From UBA4582 sp038106185 (lineage in GTDB: Bacteria > Pseudomonadota > Gammaproteobacteria > Pseudomonadales > Azotimanducaceae), in the NCBI GenBank assembly GCA_038106185.1, contig JAYODE010000002.1, forward strand, positions 62,001-126,000: 64,000 bases of DNA. The letters are read 5' to 3'. The position numbers were made by a program, and so were the translations under genes. Within the stretch, counting starts at the first letter, position 1; each line of letters opens with the position of its first letter. The notes beneath the pieces are model-generated. The model saw nothing but the letters and a program-made list of their open reading frames with translations. It made no database searches and was not told the origin of the DNA. This document shows, piece after piece, positions 63,157 to 64,000 of the stretch.

Positions 63157-64000
63157 ATGGACCCAGACATGATTTCATCTCAACAAAGAGCCAATGCGAT
63201 TCGCGCCCTAGCGATGGACGCAGTCCAGAAAGCCAAGTCGGGACACCCAGGGGCACCGCTGGGCATGGCAGATATTGCTGAAGCCCTCTGGACCGGCTAT
63301 CTGCGCCACAACCCGGCAAATCCCAAGTGGCCCAATCGAGACAGATTTGTGCTCTCAAATGGTCACGGTTCAATGTTGATATATGCCCTGCTGCACCTGA
63401 CGGGCTACGATCTGCCCATGGCAGAGCTGGAACAATTTCGGCAGCTGGGATCTCGAACCCCCGGTCATCCTGAATTTGGCCACACCCCCGGCGTGGAAAC
63501 CACCACGGGTCCGTTGGGCCAGGGACTGGCGAACGCGGTGGGAATGGCGATTGCGGAGAAGACACTGGCAGCCTATTTCAATCGAACCCAGGCGGGGCGA
63601 GACTTTCCGATAGTTGACCATTTTACCTACACCTTTGTCGGTGATGGGTGCTTGATGGAGGGTGTCTCTCATGAGGCGGCCTCGCTGGCAGGGACCCTAG
63701 GCCTGGGCAAATTAATTTGTCTGTATGATGACAACGGCATTTCCATCGATGGTGACGTCAAGGGCTGGTTCACCGACGACACGCCGGCACGCTTTCGAGC
63801 GTATGGCTGGCATGTTATCGATCGCGTCGATGGGCATGATTCGCAAGCCGTCGCCGCTGCCCTAGCGGTAGCCAGAAACACGACAGACCGACCCAGTCTG
63901 ATCTGTTGCCAAACCACGATTGGCTATGGCGCGCCCACCAAGGCAGGAACTGCGGCCAGCCATGGATCGCCGCTGGGTGATGCGGAAGTTAAGGGTGCTC
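63157..64000 (+). CDS. tkt: Transketolase, N-terminal part
   Basis: 281 codons visible; the gene leaves the window at the right edge (full length about 660 aa). Start ATG at 63157 (MDPDMISSQQRANAIRALAMDAVQKAKSGHPG) or 63169. SGHPGAPLGMADIAEALW, SNGHGSMLIYALLHL, GPLGQGLANAVGMA and the TPP-Mg motif GDGCLMEGVSHEAASLAG...YDDN are complete. Pentose phosphate pathway. Divergent from metK, the neighbour pairing known in Pseudomonas. Confidence 0.96.
   Translation, partial: MDPDMISSQQRANAIRALAMDAVQKAKSGHPGAPLGMADIAEALWTGYLRHNPANPKWPNRDRFVLSNGHGSMLIYALLHLTGYDLPMAELEQFRQLGSRTPGHPEFGHTPGVETTTGPLGQGLANAVGMAIAEKTLAAYFNRTQAGRDFPIVDHFTYTFVGDGCLMEGVSHEAASLAGTLGLGKLICLYDDNGISIDGDVKGWFTDDTPARFRAYGWHVIDRVDGHDSQAVAAALAVARNTTDRPSLICCQTTIGYGAPTKAGTAASHGSPLGDAEVKGA

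Overview
The window is chromosomal DNA of a gammaproteobacterium, probably marine and related to Pseudomonadales or Cellvibrionales. I infer this from protein content and gene order: blocks such as recG-ridA-spoT-rpoZ-gmk, yicC/rph-pyrE, coaBC-dut-algC-argB-slmA, ftsYEX-rpoH, pilTU, gshB-pilGHIJ-chpA and metK-metF match the arrangement known from Pseudomonas. The species cannot be named from the sequence. The assembly is a scaffold with five runs of exactly 100 N (3838, 22884, 30458, 34067, 60862). One of them splits uvrD only artificially, because the flanks share 55 identical bases.

Layout. 1-4838: glmU (3' part), glmS and uvrD. 4869-9434: an accessory segment with a complete TRAP transporter (dctP converging on dctQM) and a CYP153-type cytochrome P450. 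9595-12193: ubiA, rubredoxin and a glutamate-type sodium/proton symporter. 12222-19578 (minus strand): recG, ridA, spoT, rpoZ, gmk and a GPH-family sugar permease. 19767-22803: yicC divergent from rph-pyrE, then a DUF4124 protein. 23036-28832 (minus): slmA, argB, membrane-anchored algC, dut, coaBC. 29085-34694: radC, rpmB-rpmG, a hydantoinase-A-like protein, mutM, a small membrane protein cut by a gap, coaD. 34816-44456: rsmD, ftsYEX-rpoH, a DUF423 protein, trmB, hemW-rdgB, DUF4426/DUF167/yggT, yggS. 44737-60135: type IV pilus retraction ATPases pilT-pilU, ruvX-yqgE-tonB-gshB, and the Chp chemosensory operon pilG-pilH-pilI-pilJ-chpA-chpC. 60070-64000: rsmE, metF and metK on the minus strand, and the start of transketolase on the plus strand.

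Together the genes cover cell-wall precursor supply (glmU, glmS), stringent response (spoT, rpoZ), nucleotide and CoA synthesis (gmk, pyrE, dut, coaBC, coaD), membrane targeting and division (ftsYEX, slmA), DNA repair (uvrD, recG, radC, mutM), one-carbon and methionine metabolism (metK, metF), and surface sensing and twitching through type IV pili. The main accessory capacity is TRAP uptake of an organic acid next to an alkane/fatty-acid-type terminal hydroxylase.

I found no convincing new defence or mobile system, CRISPR array, rRNA or tRNA. The least explained signals are a family of short tandem repeats (12-14 bp period in intergenic DNA, 15 bp inside chpA), a perfect palindrome close to the SlmA-binding consensus between coaBC and radC, possible metF-rsmE read-through at a gap, and the P450/TRAP segment.
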